37,596 bases of DNA, taken from assembly GCF_020438995.1 (NCBI RefSeq), contig NZ_JAGQTN010000316.1, positions 1 through 37,596 on the forward strand. Direction: 5' to 3'. Below, one piece after another: positions 31,145 through 37,596 of this stretch. This stretch comes from Gordonia sp. (in: high G+C Gram-positive bacteria). Lineage in GTDB: Bacteria; Actinomycetota; Actinomycetes; Mycobacteriales; Mycobacteriaceae. The notes below the pieces were generated by a model that was given only the letters and a program-made list of their open reading frames with translations, had not been told where the DNA came from and searched no databases. Both the position numbers and the translations under genes were made by a program. Positions within the stretch are counted from its first letter, which is position 1, and each line of letters opens with the position of its first letter.

Positions 31145-31921
31145 ATGACCGCATACGAGACCATCATCGTCGAGACCGAAGGCCGGGTGGGCGTCATCAC
31201 GCTGAACCGGCCCAAGGCACTCAACGCCCTCAATACCCAGCTGATGAACGAAGTCGTCAGCGCGGCAAAGGCTTTCGATATCGATCCGGGGATCGGCGCC
31301 ATTGTGCTGACCGGCTCGGAGAAGGCATTCGCCGCCGGTGCTGATATCAAGGAGATGTCGTCGAAGACCTACAGCGAGGTGGTGTCGGAGGCGTTCTTCG
31401 GTGCTTGGGACGACCTGTCGCGGGTACGCACACCGATCATCGCCGCGGTCACCGGCTACGCGCTCGGCGGCGGCTGCGAACTGGCGATGCTGGCCGACAC
31501 GATCATCGCCGGTGAGAACGCCCGCTTCGGTCAGCCCGAGATCAACCTGGGTGTGATCCCCGGCATCGGCGGCTCGCAGCGCCTGACCCGCGCCGTCGGG
31601 AAGGCCAAGGCGATGGATCTGGTGCTCACCGGCCGGCAGATGAAGGCCGACGAGGCCGAGCGCGCCGGACTGGTGTCGCGCGTGGTGCCCACCGAAGAGG
31701 CACTGGCCGTCGCCAAGGAGGCCGCCGCGACCATCGCGTCCAAGTCGCTGATCTCGGTGTATCTGGCCAAGGAGGCGGTGAACCGGGCGTTCGACACCAC
31801 GCTGACCGAGGGTGTGCGCGCCGAGCGGTCGCTGTTCTACTCGCTGTTCGCCACCGACGACCAGACGGAGGGGATGGCGGCGTTCGTCGAGAAGCGGGAG
31901 CCTGACTTCAAACACCGCTGA
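31145..31921 (+). CDS. echA8: Enoyl-CoA hydratase (EchA8-type)
   Basis: This 258-aa protein is a textbook enoyl-CoA hydratase. [14 protein letters not shown] and [11 protein letters not shown] lead to [15 protein letters not shown] with Glu112 and [16 protein letters not shown] with Glu132, the two catalytic acids that add water across the 2,3 double bond. It is a hexamer in known members and acts on short and medium chains. It lies 87 bp after echA9, as in mycobacteria. A strong hairpin terminator follows at 31959-32000. It is the only crotonase here with both glutamates, in contrast to the four at 21636, 24521, 28221 and 29063. Confidence 0.94.
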   Translation: MTAYETIIVETEGRVGVITLNRPKALNALNTQLMNEVVSAAKAFDIDPGIGAIVLTGSEKAFAAGADIKEMSSKTYSEVVSEAFFGAWDDLSRVRTPIIAAVTGYALGGGCELAMLADTIIAGENARFGQPEINLGVIPGIGGSQRLTRAVGKAKAMDLVLTGRQMKADEAERAGLVSRVVPTEEALAVAKEAAATIASKSLISVYLAKEAVNRAFDTTLTEGVRAERSLFYSLFATDDQTEGMAAFVEKREPDFKHR

Positions 31922-31958
31922 ACCCTCGCTCGCCGTTGGGGTGAAATTTAGACCGTTG

Positions 31959-32000
31959 ACCCGCAGGTCACCGCCGAAATGGCGCCGACCTGCGGGTTTT
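31959..32000 (+). terminator. Rho-independent-type terminator after echA8
   Basis: ACCCGCAGGTC (31959-31969) pairs perfectly with GACCTGCGGGT (31987-31997), an 11-bp stem with a 17-base loop, followed by a T run at 31997-32000. It lies 38 bp after the echA8 stop and before the separate esterase gene. Confidence 0.85.
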
Positions 32001-32121
32001 CTGGTCTGCGAAGTACCTCGGTCATGTCACAAATGGCTAACGGCATCCTGCCCCGACTTGGGATACGGCGAAACCAGAGTTACATTTGTTGCATCTGAGA
32101 CTGATGATGCTAAAGGGGTAC

Positions 32122-33336
32122 ATGGTGCGACGAGGTGTGATGCGCGGCCGGTTGGCCCGCGACGTGGCGGTGATCGCCGGGGCATTCAGCCTGGCGATCG
32201 CCGGTGGTGCGGTCACCGCCGTGGGGCCCGCCGCAGCGGCTCCCACGACTGTGACCAGCGACAATCAGGGGGGAACACCGTCGGGGGCGCCCACTCCGGC
32301 CGTCGGGACCACCGCACCTGCCAAGACGACCGCACCCGCGACGAAGGCCGTGCCGCCCAAGAAGACCGCACCGGCCACGACCACGGCTGCGAAAGACGAC
32401 ACGGGCGCCGATCCCGATCCCGCGATCTCCCGCATCGACACGATCATCACCGGTGCGGGCGGCCGGCGCGTCACCGCGATCGTGTACTCGGGAGCGATGC
32501 GCAAGATGATCCCGATCGAGGTCCTGCGCCCCAAGGATCGGTCGAAACCGGCGCCGACGCTGTACCTGCTCAACGGCGCGGGCGGAGGTGAGGACTCGGC
32601 CACCTGGTCTGCCCGTACAGACTACGAGAAGTTCTTCGCCGACAAGAACGTGAACGTGGTGACGCCCATCGGTGGCGCATTCTCGTATTACACGGACTGG
32701 CTGCGAGACGACCCGGTGCTGGGTCGCAACAAATGGACCACCTTCTTCACCAAGGAACTGCCGCCACTGATCGACAAGCAGTTCGGCACTACCAAGGTCA
32801 ACGCGATCGCCGGCATCTCGATGGCGGGTACTTCGGTGCTGAATCTGGCCATCAACGCGCCGAGGCTGTACAAGTCGGTCGCCGCCTTCAGCGGTTGTGC
32901 GCGTACCAGCGATCCGTTGGGACAGGCCTACATCCAGGCAGTCGTCGGAGGTCGTGGCGGCGGCAGCATCGTCAACATGTGGGGGCTGCCGGGTACTACT
33001 CTGTGGCGGCAGAACGACCCGTACATCAACGCGGCCAAACTCCGCCACACCAAGGTGTACATGACCTCCGGCAGCGGTCTGCCCGGACCGTACGACCGAC
33101 TCGGTGCGGCCGGCGTGGAGAACAACCTGGACACCCTGGCCAACCAGATCGTGCTCGGCGGTCTGATCGAGGCCGCCGTCAACCAGTGCACCAAGGACAT
33201 GGATCGCCGGATGAGCCGGCTCAAGGTGCCGCACGAGGTGATCACCCGCGCCACCGGTACCCACTCGTGGGAGTACTGGGCGCAGGACCTCAAGAAGGTG
33301 TGGCCCAAGATCGCCAAGGATCTCGGCGTCAAGTAG
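32122..33336 (+). CDS. Secreted antigen 85-like esterase / mycolyltransferase-like protein
   Basis: The 404-aa protein begins at ATG 32122 after AAAGGGG; earlier ATGs at 32104 and 32107 have no better site. A signal peptide (VRRGVMRGRLAR, then a hydrophobic core) probably ends at AAAA near residue 40. Residues 41-105 are a Pro/Thr/Ala/Lys-rich linker not present in ordinary Ag85 proteins. The alpha/beta hydrolase domain has KWTTFFTKELPPLI, the nucleophile Ser233 in GISMAG, and His381 in GTHSWEYW. Ag85-family enzymes transfer mycolic acids between trehalose and arabinogalactan in the cell envelope. The gene stands alone between two terminator-like hairpins. The exact acceptor is unknown. Confidence 0.88.
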   Translation: MVRRGVMRGRLARDVAVIAGAFSLAIAGGAVTAVGPAAAAPTTVTSDNQGGTPSGAPTPAVGTTAPAKTTAPATKAVPPKKTAPATTTAAKDDTGADPDPAISRIDTIITGAGGRRVTAIVYSGAMRKMIPIEVLRPKDRSKPAPTLYLLNGAGGGEDSATWSARTDYEKFFADKNVNVVTPIGGAFSYYTDWLRDDPVLGRNKWTTFFTKELPPLIDKQFGTTKVNAIAGISMAGTSVLNLAINAPRLYKSVAAFSGCARTSDPLGQAYIQAVVGGRGGGSIVNMWGLPGTTLWRQNDPYINAAKLRHTKVYMTSGSGLPGPYDRLGAAGVENNLDTLANQIVLGGLIEAAVNQCTKDMDRRMSRLKVPHEVITRATGTHSWEYWAQDLKKVWPKIAKDLGVK

Positions 33337-33360
33337 CGCGACCGGCACCGCCCGAACACA

Positions 33361-33395
33361 CAGCCCGGCAGATTCCCTGGGAACCTGCCGGGCTG
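33361..33395. terminator. Bidirectional terminator between esterase and kstR
   Basis: CAGCCCGGCAG (33361-33371) pairs with CTGCCGGGCTG (33385-33395), and the 13-base loop holds a second symmetry, TTCCC and GGGAA. A T/G-rich tract follows on the plus side. It lies between convergent genes ending at 33336 and 33429, so it may stop transcription from both. Confidence 0.75.
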
Positions 33396-33428
33396 TGTTG
33401 TTGGTGCTCCGTTTTGGTGGCGCCGGGT

Positions 33429-34094
33429 TCAGCGGTCCTTGAGCAGCAGTTTGACGGTGAGTTCGAGGCGGTTGGCGACGTCGGTGGCCGAGGCGCGGCG
33501 GGTGAGCCACTGCACGAGGTTGGACATCCAGACGTCGGCGATGACACGGGCGATGGCCAGGTCGTCGGCGGTCGGTTCACCGTCGTCGACCATCGCGCCG
33601 GCGAACAGCCGGTCGATGACGCCGGCCACCTGGTCGACCTCGGCGGAGGCCGAGGCGTCGGCGAACATGAAGGCGCGGGTCATGGCCTCGGTGAGCAGCG
33701 GGTCGCGCTGCATCGCGTAGGTGATCATGTCCAGCACGTGGCGCAGGCGGTCGACGGCGGTCTCGCCGCGCAGCTGGGAGCGATCCACCCGGCCCTCGAC
33801 GCGGCCCAGCTCGCGGGCCATCGCCGTCACCAGCAGGTGCACCTTCGACGGAAAGTAGCGGTACAGGGTGCCGACGGCGACGTCGGCCTTCTCGGCGACG
33901 GTGCGCATCTGCACGGCGTCGTAGCCGCCCTTGGAGGCCAGCGCCAGAGTGGCGTCGAGGATGCGCTTGCGTCGTTCCCGCTGGGCCGACGATCCCGAGT
34001 CGGCGCCGTTGGCGGTTGATTCGGTATCAGGTACGGGAATATCCTTGGTCGAGGTCAGGTCGACGGCTGCGTTGTCGGATGCGGAACGGGCCAT
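33429..34094 (-). CDS. kstR: KstR-type TetR repressor of cholesterol catabolism
   Basis: This 221-aa protein closely matches KstR (Rv3574) as I know it: AQRERRKRILDATLALASKGGYDAVQ, VAVGTLYRYFPSKVHLLV in the helix-turn-helix region, and MQRDPLLTEAMTRAFMFADAS and SNLVQWLTRRASATDV in the ligand domain. KstR represses genes for cholesterol uptake and side-chain and ring breakdown until a 3-oxo-cholestenoyl-CoA type ligand is bound. The first 35 residues are a non-conserved, acidic, disordered extension. The gene is divergent from fadE34, as in M. tuberculosis, and a perfect KstR-type palindrome is in between, so it should control itself and fadE34. Whether it also affects the cluster at 1-29.9 kb is not evident, as I saw no other such site. 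Confidence 0.93.
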   Translation of the reverse strand: MARSASDNAAVDLTSTKDIPVPDTESTANGADSGSSAQRERRKRILDATLALASKGGYDAVQMRTVAEKADVAVGTLYRYFPSKVHLLVTAMARELGRVEGRVDRSQLRGETAVDRLRHVLDMITYAMQRDPLLTEAMTRAFMFADASASAEVDQVAGVIDRLFAGAMVDDGEPTADDLAIARVIADVWMSNLVQWLTRRASATDVANRLELTVKLLLKDR

Positions 34095-34172
34095 CAGCTC
34101 TGGGTCCTCACGTGTCGGGTCCTCACGGGTCGGGCCGCCTTGCGGCTACCGGCTCCCACTATCTCATGGCAT

Positions 34173-34190
34173 ATTAGAACAGGTTCTAAT
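34173..34190. promoter_or_regulatory. KstR operator
   Basis: ATTAGAAC-AG-GTTCTAAT is a perfect palindrome with 8-bp arms and fits the known KstR consensus built on AAC-n2-GTT flanked by TAG/CTA. It lies 35 bp before the fadE34 GTG (34225) and 79 bp before the kstR ATG (34094). A direct repeat GGGTCCTCACG at 34102 and 34117 lies in the kstR leader. Confidence 0.92.
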
Positions 34191-34224
34191 TACGGGTCAC
34201 AACCCCAATATGCGCAGGAGTGTC

Positions 34225-36429
34225 GTGAGTCTGGTCACCAGTGAAGAACAGCGGGCCGTGTGCGAGGCGATCGCGGCGTGGGCGTCGGCTCAGGGCTTCG
34301 CCGACGCCGCCCGCGCCCGCCTGGACAAACCAGGGGACGAGAGCCGCGACTCCTGGTCGGTTCTGTTCGGTCAGCTCGCCGAGTTCGGCGTGTTCGGCGC
34401 GGCCGTCGCCGACGATCAGGGCGGGCTCGGGGCCACCTTCGCCGATGCCGCCGCGATGATCGAGCAATGCGGCCACGACCTGGTACCCGGACCGATCGGG
34501 GCCACGGTGGCCACCGCGATCGGCCTGGCCCGGTCGGCGGACCCGCGCGCGGCGTCGTTGCTGGAGTCGGTGCTGGCCGGTGAGGTGGTCGCGGCGGTGC
34601 CCGCGAGTGCGTACACCGGGGCCTCGGTCATCGACGGCGGCACCGTCGAGCTGGGGCTGGTTCCCGGCTACGTGGACGGTTGCGTGCTGACGATCCCGGT
34701 CGCAGGTGCCGACGGGGCGTTGTCGTGGCAGGCTCTCGCGCCGGGATCGGTAGCCGTCACCGCCGCAACGCAATCCGCGACCGACGGCGCTACGCCGGTC
34801 GCCCGCGTCTCGATCGCGGGCGTGGACGCCGACGATCTGCTCCCGCTCGGCGGCGATGCGATCGTCAGCGGAGTGCTACACGCCGCGCTGGCGGCATATC
34901 AGAGCGGTGTATGCAGATGGGCGCTGGACACTGCCGTCGGCTATGCCAAGGTGCGAACCCAATTCGGTTCTGCCATCGGCTCGTTCCAGGCCGTCAAACA
35001 TCTCTGCGCCGACATGCTATGTCGCAGTGAGCAGGTCACGTCGGTGGCATGGGATCTGGCGCGGGCCGTCGACGACGCGCTCGCGGGTGGCGACGATGCG
35101 CTCGCCGGTGGCGACGATGCGACGTCGCAGCTCGAATTGAGCGTACTGGCCACCGATGTCATTGTGGCGCAATCGACTCCGGGAGTCACCAAGGACTGCA
35201 TCCAGGTACTCGGCGGTATCGGGTTCACCTACGAGCATCCGGCGCATCTGTACCTGCGGTCGGCGCTGGCCGCCGCGGTGCTCCTCGGCCATGCCCACGA
35301 TCAGGCTGTCGCGCTGGCTGGGGCCGGATTGGCCGGTGCACGAAGAGCTTTCGATGTCGACCTGTCCGCTGTCGAGAATCAGCGGGACAAGGTCCGCGTC
35401 GACGTCGCCCACCTCGCGGAGGTGTCCGGCGACGAACGCCGGCACCGGCTGGCCGATTCCGGGTATCTGATGCCGCACTGGCCGCAGCCGTACGGGCTGG
35501 CGGCGTCGCCCGCGCTGCAATTGCTCATCGACACCGAACTCGATGCGGCCGGCGTCGTGCGTCCGGACCTGGTGATCGCAGGCTGGGCGATTCCGACGAT
35601 TCTGCAGCACGGCACCGATGCACAGCGCGAGCGCTTCGTCGCCCCCACTCTGGCCGGCGACATCGTCTGGTGCCAGATGTTCTCCGAACCCGAAGCCGGA
35701 TCCGACCTGGCGTCGCTGCGCACCAAGGCCGTTCGCGTCGACGGCGGTTGGAGCCTGACGGGCCAGAAGATCTGGACGTCGCAGGCACATAACGCGCAGT
35801 GGGCGATCTGCTTGGCGCGCACCGATTTCGACGTCGCCAAGCACAAGGGCATCACCTACTTCCTCGTCGACATGAGTTCGCCCGGGCTGGACGTGCGGCC
35901 CCTGCGGGAGGCGACCGGACACCCCAAGTTCAACGAGGTGTTCCTCGACGGGGTGTTCGTGCCCGACGACTGCGTGGTCGGCGACATCGGCGGCGGTTGG
36001 CGGCTGGCGCGCACCACCCTCGCCAACGAACGCGTCGCGATGGGCGGATCGGGTCTGGGTAAGGAGATGGACGCACTGCTGCGGCAGATCGACGGCCTCG
36101 GCCGCGACCTCACCACCGGCGAGCTACAGACCTTCGGCAGGCTGTTCGCCGACGCCCATGTGGGGCGGGTGCTCGATGCGCGGGCCGTCACCGCACAACT
36201 GGCCGGCCTCGATCCGGGAGCGGTGTCGAGCGTGCGCAAGCTGATCGGCGTCCAGCACCGCCAGTCGGTGCCCGACTTCGCGCTCGAACTGTCCGGTTTC
36301 AACGCCCTTGCCTGGCCGGAATCGACCGAGCAGGTCATCCAGAACCGGTGCCTGTCGATCGCCGGCGGTACCACTCAGATCCTGCGCACCGCGGCGGCCG
36401 AACGGATCCTGGGCCTGCCACGCGGGTAG
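34225..36429 (+). CDS. fadE34: Fused two-domain acyl-CoA dehydrogenase (FadE34/ChsE3-type)
   Basis: This 734-aa protein joins two ACAD domains. The N-terminal half (to about residue 380) has KVRTQFGSAIGSFQAVKHL and GGIGFTYEHPAHLYL but no catalytic Glu. The C-terminal half has MFSEPEAGSDLASLRTK, GQKIWTSQAHNAQWAI, FNEVFLDGVFVPDD, and TTLANERVAMGG with the probable Glu. This mirrors in one chain the heteromeric ACADs encoded elsewhere in the window. The KstR-controlled FadE34 of M. tuberculosis, which has the same layout and position, dehydrogenates steroid side-chain CoA esters. The GTG at 34225 follows AGGAG. A 21-bp tandem duplication at 35071-35112 encodes DDALAGG twice in a surface linker. 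Confidence 0.92.
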   Translation: MSLVTSEEQRAVCEAIAAWASAQGFADAARARLDKPGDESRDSWSVLFGQLAEFGVFGAAVADDQGGLGATFADAAAMIEQCGHDLVPGPIGATVATAIGLARSADPRAASLLESVLAGEVVAAVPASAYTGASVIDGGTVELGLVPGYVDGCVLTIPVAGADGALSWQALAPGSVAVTAATQSATDGATPVARVSIAGVDADDLLPLGGDAIVSGVLHAALAAYQSGVCRWALDTAVGYAKVRTQFGSAIGSFQAVKHLCADMLCRSEQVTSVAWDLARAVDDALAGGDDALAGGDDATSQLELSVLATDVIVAQSTPGVTKDCIQVLGGIGFTYEHPAHLYLRSALAAAVLLGHAHDQAVALAGAGLAGARRAFDVDLSAVENQRDKVRVDVAHLAEVSGDERRHRLADSGYLMPHWPQPYGLAASPALQLLIDTELDAAGVVRPDLVIAGWAIPTILQHGTDAQRERFVAPTLAGDIVWCQMFSEPEAGSDLASLRTKAVRVDGGWSLTGQKIWTSQAHNAQWAICLARTDFDVAKHKGITYFLVDMSSPGLDVRPLREATGHPKFNEVFLDGVFVPDDCVVGDIGGGWRLARTTLANERVAMGGSGLGKEMDALLRQIDGLGRDLTTGELQTFGRLFADAHVGRVLDARAVTAQLAGLDPGAVSSVRKLIGVQHRQSVPDFALELSGFNALAWPESTEQVIQNRCLSIAGGTTQILRTAAAERILGLPRG

Positions 36430-36453
36430 CCGCCGGGCCGGTGTTGCCCCTGC

Positions 36454-37212
36454 TCAGCCGGCGGGCAGGGGGTCGGATGTGCCGGGCGTGTCGGTGGATG
36501 CGACCATTCCCGCGGCGAAGGCCGCACCGGCATAGGTGACGCCGCCGAAGACGTACGCCAGGTGCAGCGGATTGGGCGGGCTGAACGGGCTGCCGTCACA
36601 GATGTTGTCGAACGGCAGGCAGTAGCGCATCGACTTGCCGGCGTATTCGGGGCCGAGACGGATCGGGGGAGCGCCGATGTCACCGAGCCAGTTGTCCGAC
36701 GGCGGGGAGAACAGAACCACCGCGACGATGTGATCGGCGATCGAGGCCGGCAACGGTTTGGGCATCGCCCGCTGCAGTATCGACAGATCCTTACGCAGGG
36801 TCAGATCGGAACTGATCGCATACCCGACGACCGCCGCACCCTGGGAGAACCCACCGAGGACGATCTTGGTGTTCGGGCATCGCCTGATGGTGTTGACGAT
36901 GCGTGTCTGGGTACCGAGCACGCCGTTGCGCACCGACATCACGTACGAGAGCGGCCTGGCATAGTTGCCGCTGGCCGCGTATCTGATTCCATGACCGGCG
37001 ACGAACTGCCCGGGGAGCTGGGCCTGCAGCGAACCGACGAACGACTGACCGGTGGCTCCGAGTGGCGCGGGCATCTCGGTGGTCCCCCGCGCATAGATCG
37101 CCTGCACGCTCGGGCAGGGTGCCGCCGACGCCTGTGGTGCCGCCACGATCGTCGCGGCAGCGGTCAGCGCCGTGCCGAGGCATGTGAGTAGCGCGGTGGG
37201 AACCATCTTCAT
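36454..37212 (-). CDS. Secreted cutinase-family serine esterase (Culp-like)
   Basis: The 252-aa protein starts at ATG 37212 and has a signal peptide ending near ASA at residue 30. It has the cutinase fold: CPSVQAIYARGTTE, the nucleophile Ser123 in GGFSQGAAVVG, Asp206 (NICDG) and His217 (PLHLAY) as the catalytic set. Cys33-Cys112 and Cys198-Cys205 are the likely disulfides. Actinobacterial members hydrolyse lipid esters at the cell surface. The 30 residues after His217 are small and hydrophobic (VFGGVTYAGAAFAAG), then end TDTPGTSDPLPAG, an unusual tail that could associate with the envelope. The gene is convergent with fadE34, 24 bp apart. The ribosome site is weak. Confidence 0.9.
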   Translation of the reverse strand: MKMVPTALLTCLGTALTAAATIVAAPQASAAPCPSVQAIYARGTTEMPAPLGATGQSFVGSLQAQLPGQFVAGHGIRYAASGNYARPLSYVMSVRNGVLGTQTRIVNTIRRCPNTKIVLGGFSQGAAVVGYAISSDLTLRKDLSILQRAMPKPLPASIADHIVAVVLFSPPSDNWLGDIGAPPIRLGPEYAGKSMRYCLPFDNICDGSPFSPPNPLHLAYVFGGVTYAGAAFAAGMVASTDTPGTSDPLPAG

Positions 37213-37378
37213 ACCGGCCGATACTAGCGCCGGTGGACCCGTGACGTCAGGTCCGAAGGTCGCATGAGTGCCTGATGACACACTCACCCGCCGGGATGGC
37301 CGAGTATGCCGGAAGTCCCGGAAACCGGGTTCAACCGCACGGTCAGCAGGCGGTCTGAAGTGTCACGGGTTTGATGGG

Positions 37379-37411
37379 GAGAACTGCCCATCGGTGGAGA
37401 GAACTACCCAT
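37379..37411 (+). repeat. Two direct copies of GAGAACTNCCCAT, 20 bp apart
   Basis: GAGAACTGCCCAT (37379-37391) and GAGAACTACCCAT (37399-37411) are direct repeats with a period of 20 bp, or about two helical turns, lying about 70-100 bp upstream of the small secreted-protein gene at 37482. They could bind an activator on one face of the DNA. The rest of the 269-bp gap (37213-37481) shows no gene. Confidence 0.5.
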
Positions 37412-37481
37412 GGTGTTGTCGTAGGTGGTCGGGCGATAGTTGTGATGTCCAGAAAAACACCTCCAAAAAGGGAGAAATACA

Positions 37482-37596
37482 ATGAACATCACCAAGACCT
37501 CCGCGACCGGTGCCCTGATCGCCGCCGCCGGCGCCGTTGCCCTCGGATTCGCCGCCCCGGCCGCCAATGCCGCTGTGTTCCCGAATAATCCGGTCA
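37482..37596 (+). CDS. Small secreted protein, partial at window end
   Basis: ATG 37482 follows AGGGAG by 7 bp. The visible 38 residues are a clear Sec signal peptide: MNITKTSATG, then the hydrophobic ALIAAAGAVALGFAA, then PAANA with likely cleavage before AVFPNN. The gene continues past 37596, so the mature protein cannot be described. Many mycolata encode short secreted proteins of this type. It is preceded by a 20-bp-period direct repeat. Confidence 0.8.
   Translation, partial: MNITKTSATGALIAAAGAVALGFAAPAANAAVFPNNPV

Noticed and set aside
29930-31915. 661-codon open frame on the minus strand
   Set aside because: It is the shadow of echA9 and echA8; composition is Arg/Gly/His-rich with no motif.
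33931-34224. N-terminal extension of the fused ACAD to 33931
   Set aside because: This would overlap the kstR coding region and cross the KstR operator; the GTG at 34225 has a ribosome site and begins at the conserved domain.
36447-36471. Hairpin CCCCTGC / GCAGGGG as a terminator
   Set aside because: It includes the cutinase stop codon and coding bases, and no T run follows; it may pair by chance in GC-rich DNA.
1-37596. Insertion sequence or genomic-island boundaries
   Set aside because: No transposase, integrase, tRNA or target-site duplication was found; the intergenic repeats lack coding capacity.

Overview
The window is GC-rich actinobacterial DNA. A KstR-type regulator stands divergent to a fused FadE34-type dehydrogenase, echA9-echA8 are adjacent, and there are a mycolyltransferase-like esterase and a cutinase. 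Together these point to a mycolic-acid-containing member of the Mycobacteriales, most likely Gordonia or a close relative (inference; no rRNA is present). No tRNA, rRNA, transposase, integrase or CRISPR array was seen.

About 30 kb (1-29.9 kb) is packed with CoA-dependent catabolic genes in compact operons, many joined by ATGA/GTGA/TTGA overlaps. (1) 3822 down to 73, minus strand: thiolase-like protein, DUF35 partner, divergent acyl-CoA synthetase, hotdog thioesterase. (2) 4005-6091, plus: PaaK-like ligase and a 236-aa half-ligase-like partner. (3) 8375 down to 6374, minus: degenerate acyl-CoA dehydrogenase (ACAD) and TetR regulator. (4) 8570-12695, plus: amidohydrolase, DUF35, thiolase-like protein, acyl-CoA synthetase. 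(5) 21540 down to 13220, minus: ACAD, family III CoA-transferase, an unrecognised 343-aa protein, amidohydrolase, a pair of ACADs, another ACAD. (6) 21636-26113, plus: crotonase, amidohydrolase-fold protein, ACAD, crotonase, SDR. (7) 27243-26131, minus: ACAD without its catalytic Glu. (8) 27390-29857, plus: GntR/FadR-type regulator and two crotonases.

The content (three acid-activating enzymes, seven single-domain ACADs, four non-canonical crotonases, three amidohydrolase-fold proteins, two thiolase-like/DUF35 pairs, SDR, CoA-transferase, thioesterase) looks like a route that activates a carboxylic acid as a CoA thioester, dehydrogenates and hydrates it, and cleaves C-C bonds. The substrate cannot be read from sequence; a branched or alicyclic acid such as a terpenoid- or steroid-derived one is a guess. 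A CAATCAGT-like element recurs in three regulatory regions and next to the gntR gene, suggesting one regulon.

From 29.9 kb on, the genes are of more familiar types: echA9 (3-hydroxyisobutyryl-CoA hydrolase) and echA8 (enoyl-CoA hydratase) behind a strong palindrome; an Ag85-like secreted esterase; kstR and fadE34 sharing a perfect KstR-type operator; a secreted cutinase; and the start of a small secreted protein cut by the window edge.

A polar intergenic repeat family (about 56 bp) caps the 3' ends of operons at 4-59, 6101-6340 and 12719-13187, in two places expanded into tandem arrays of about 35 bp and 84 bp.
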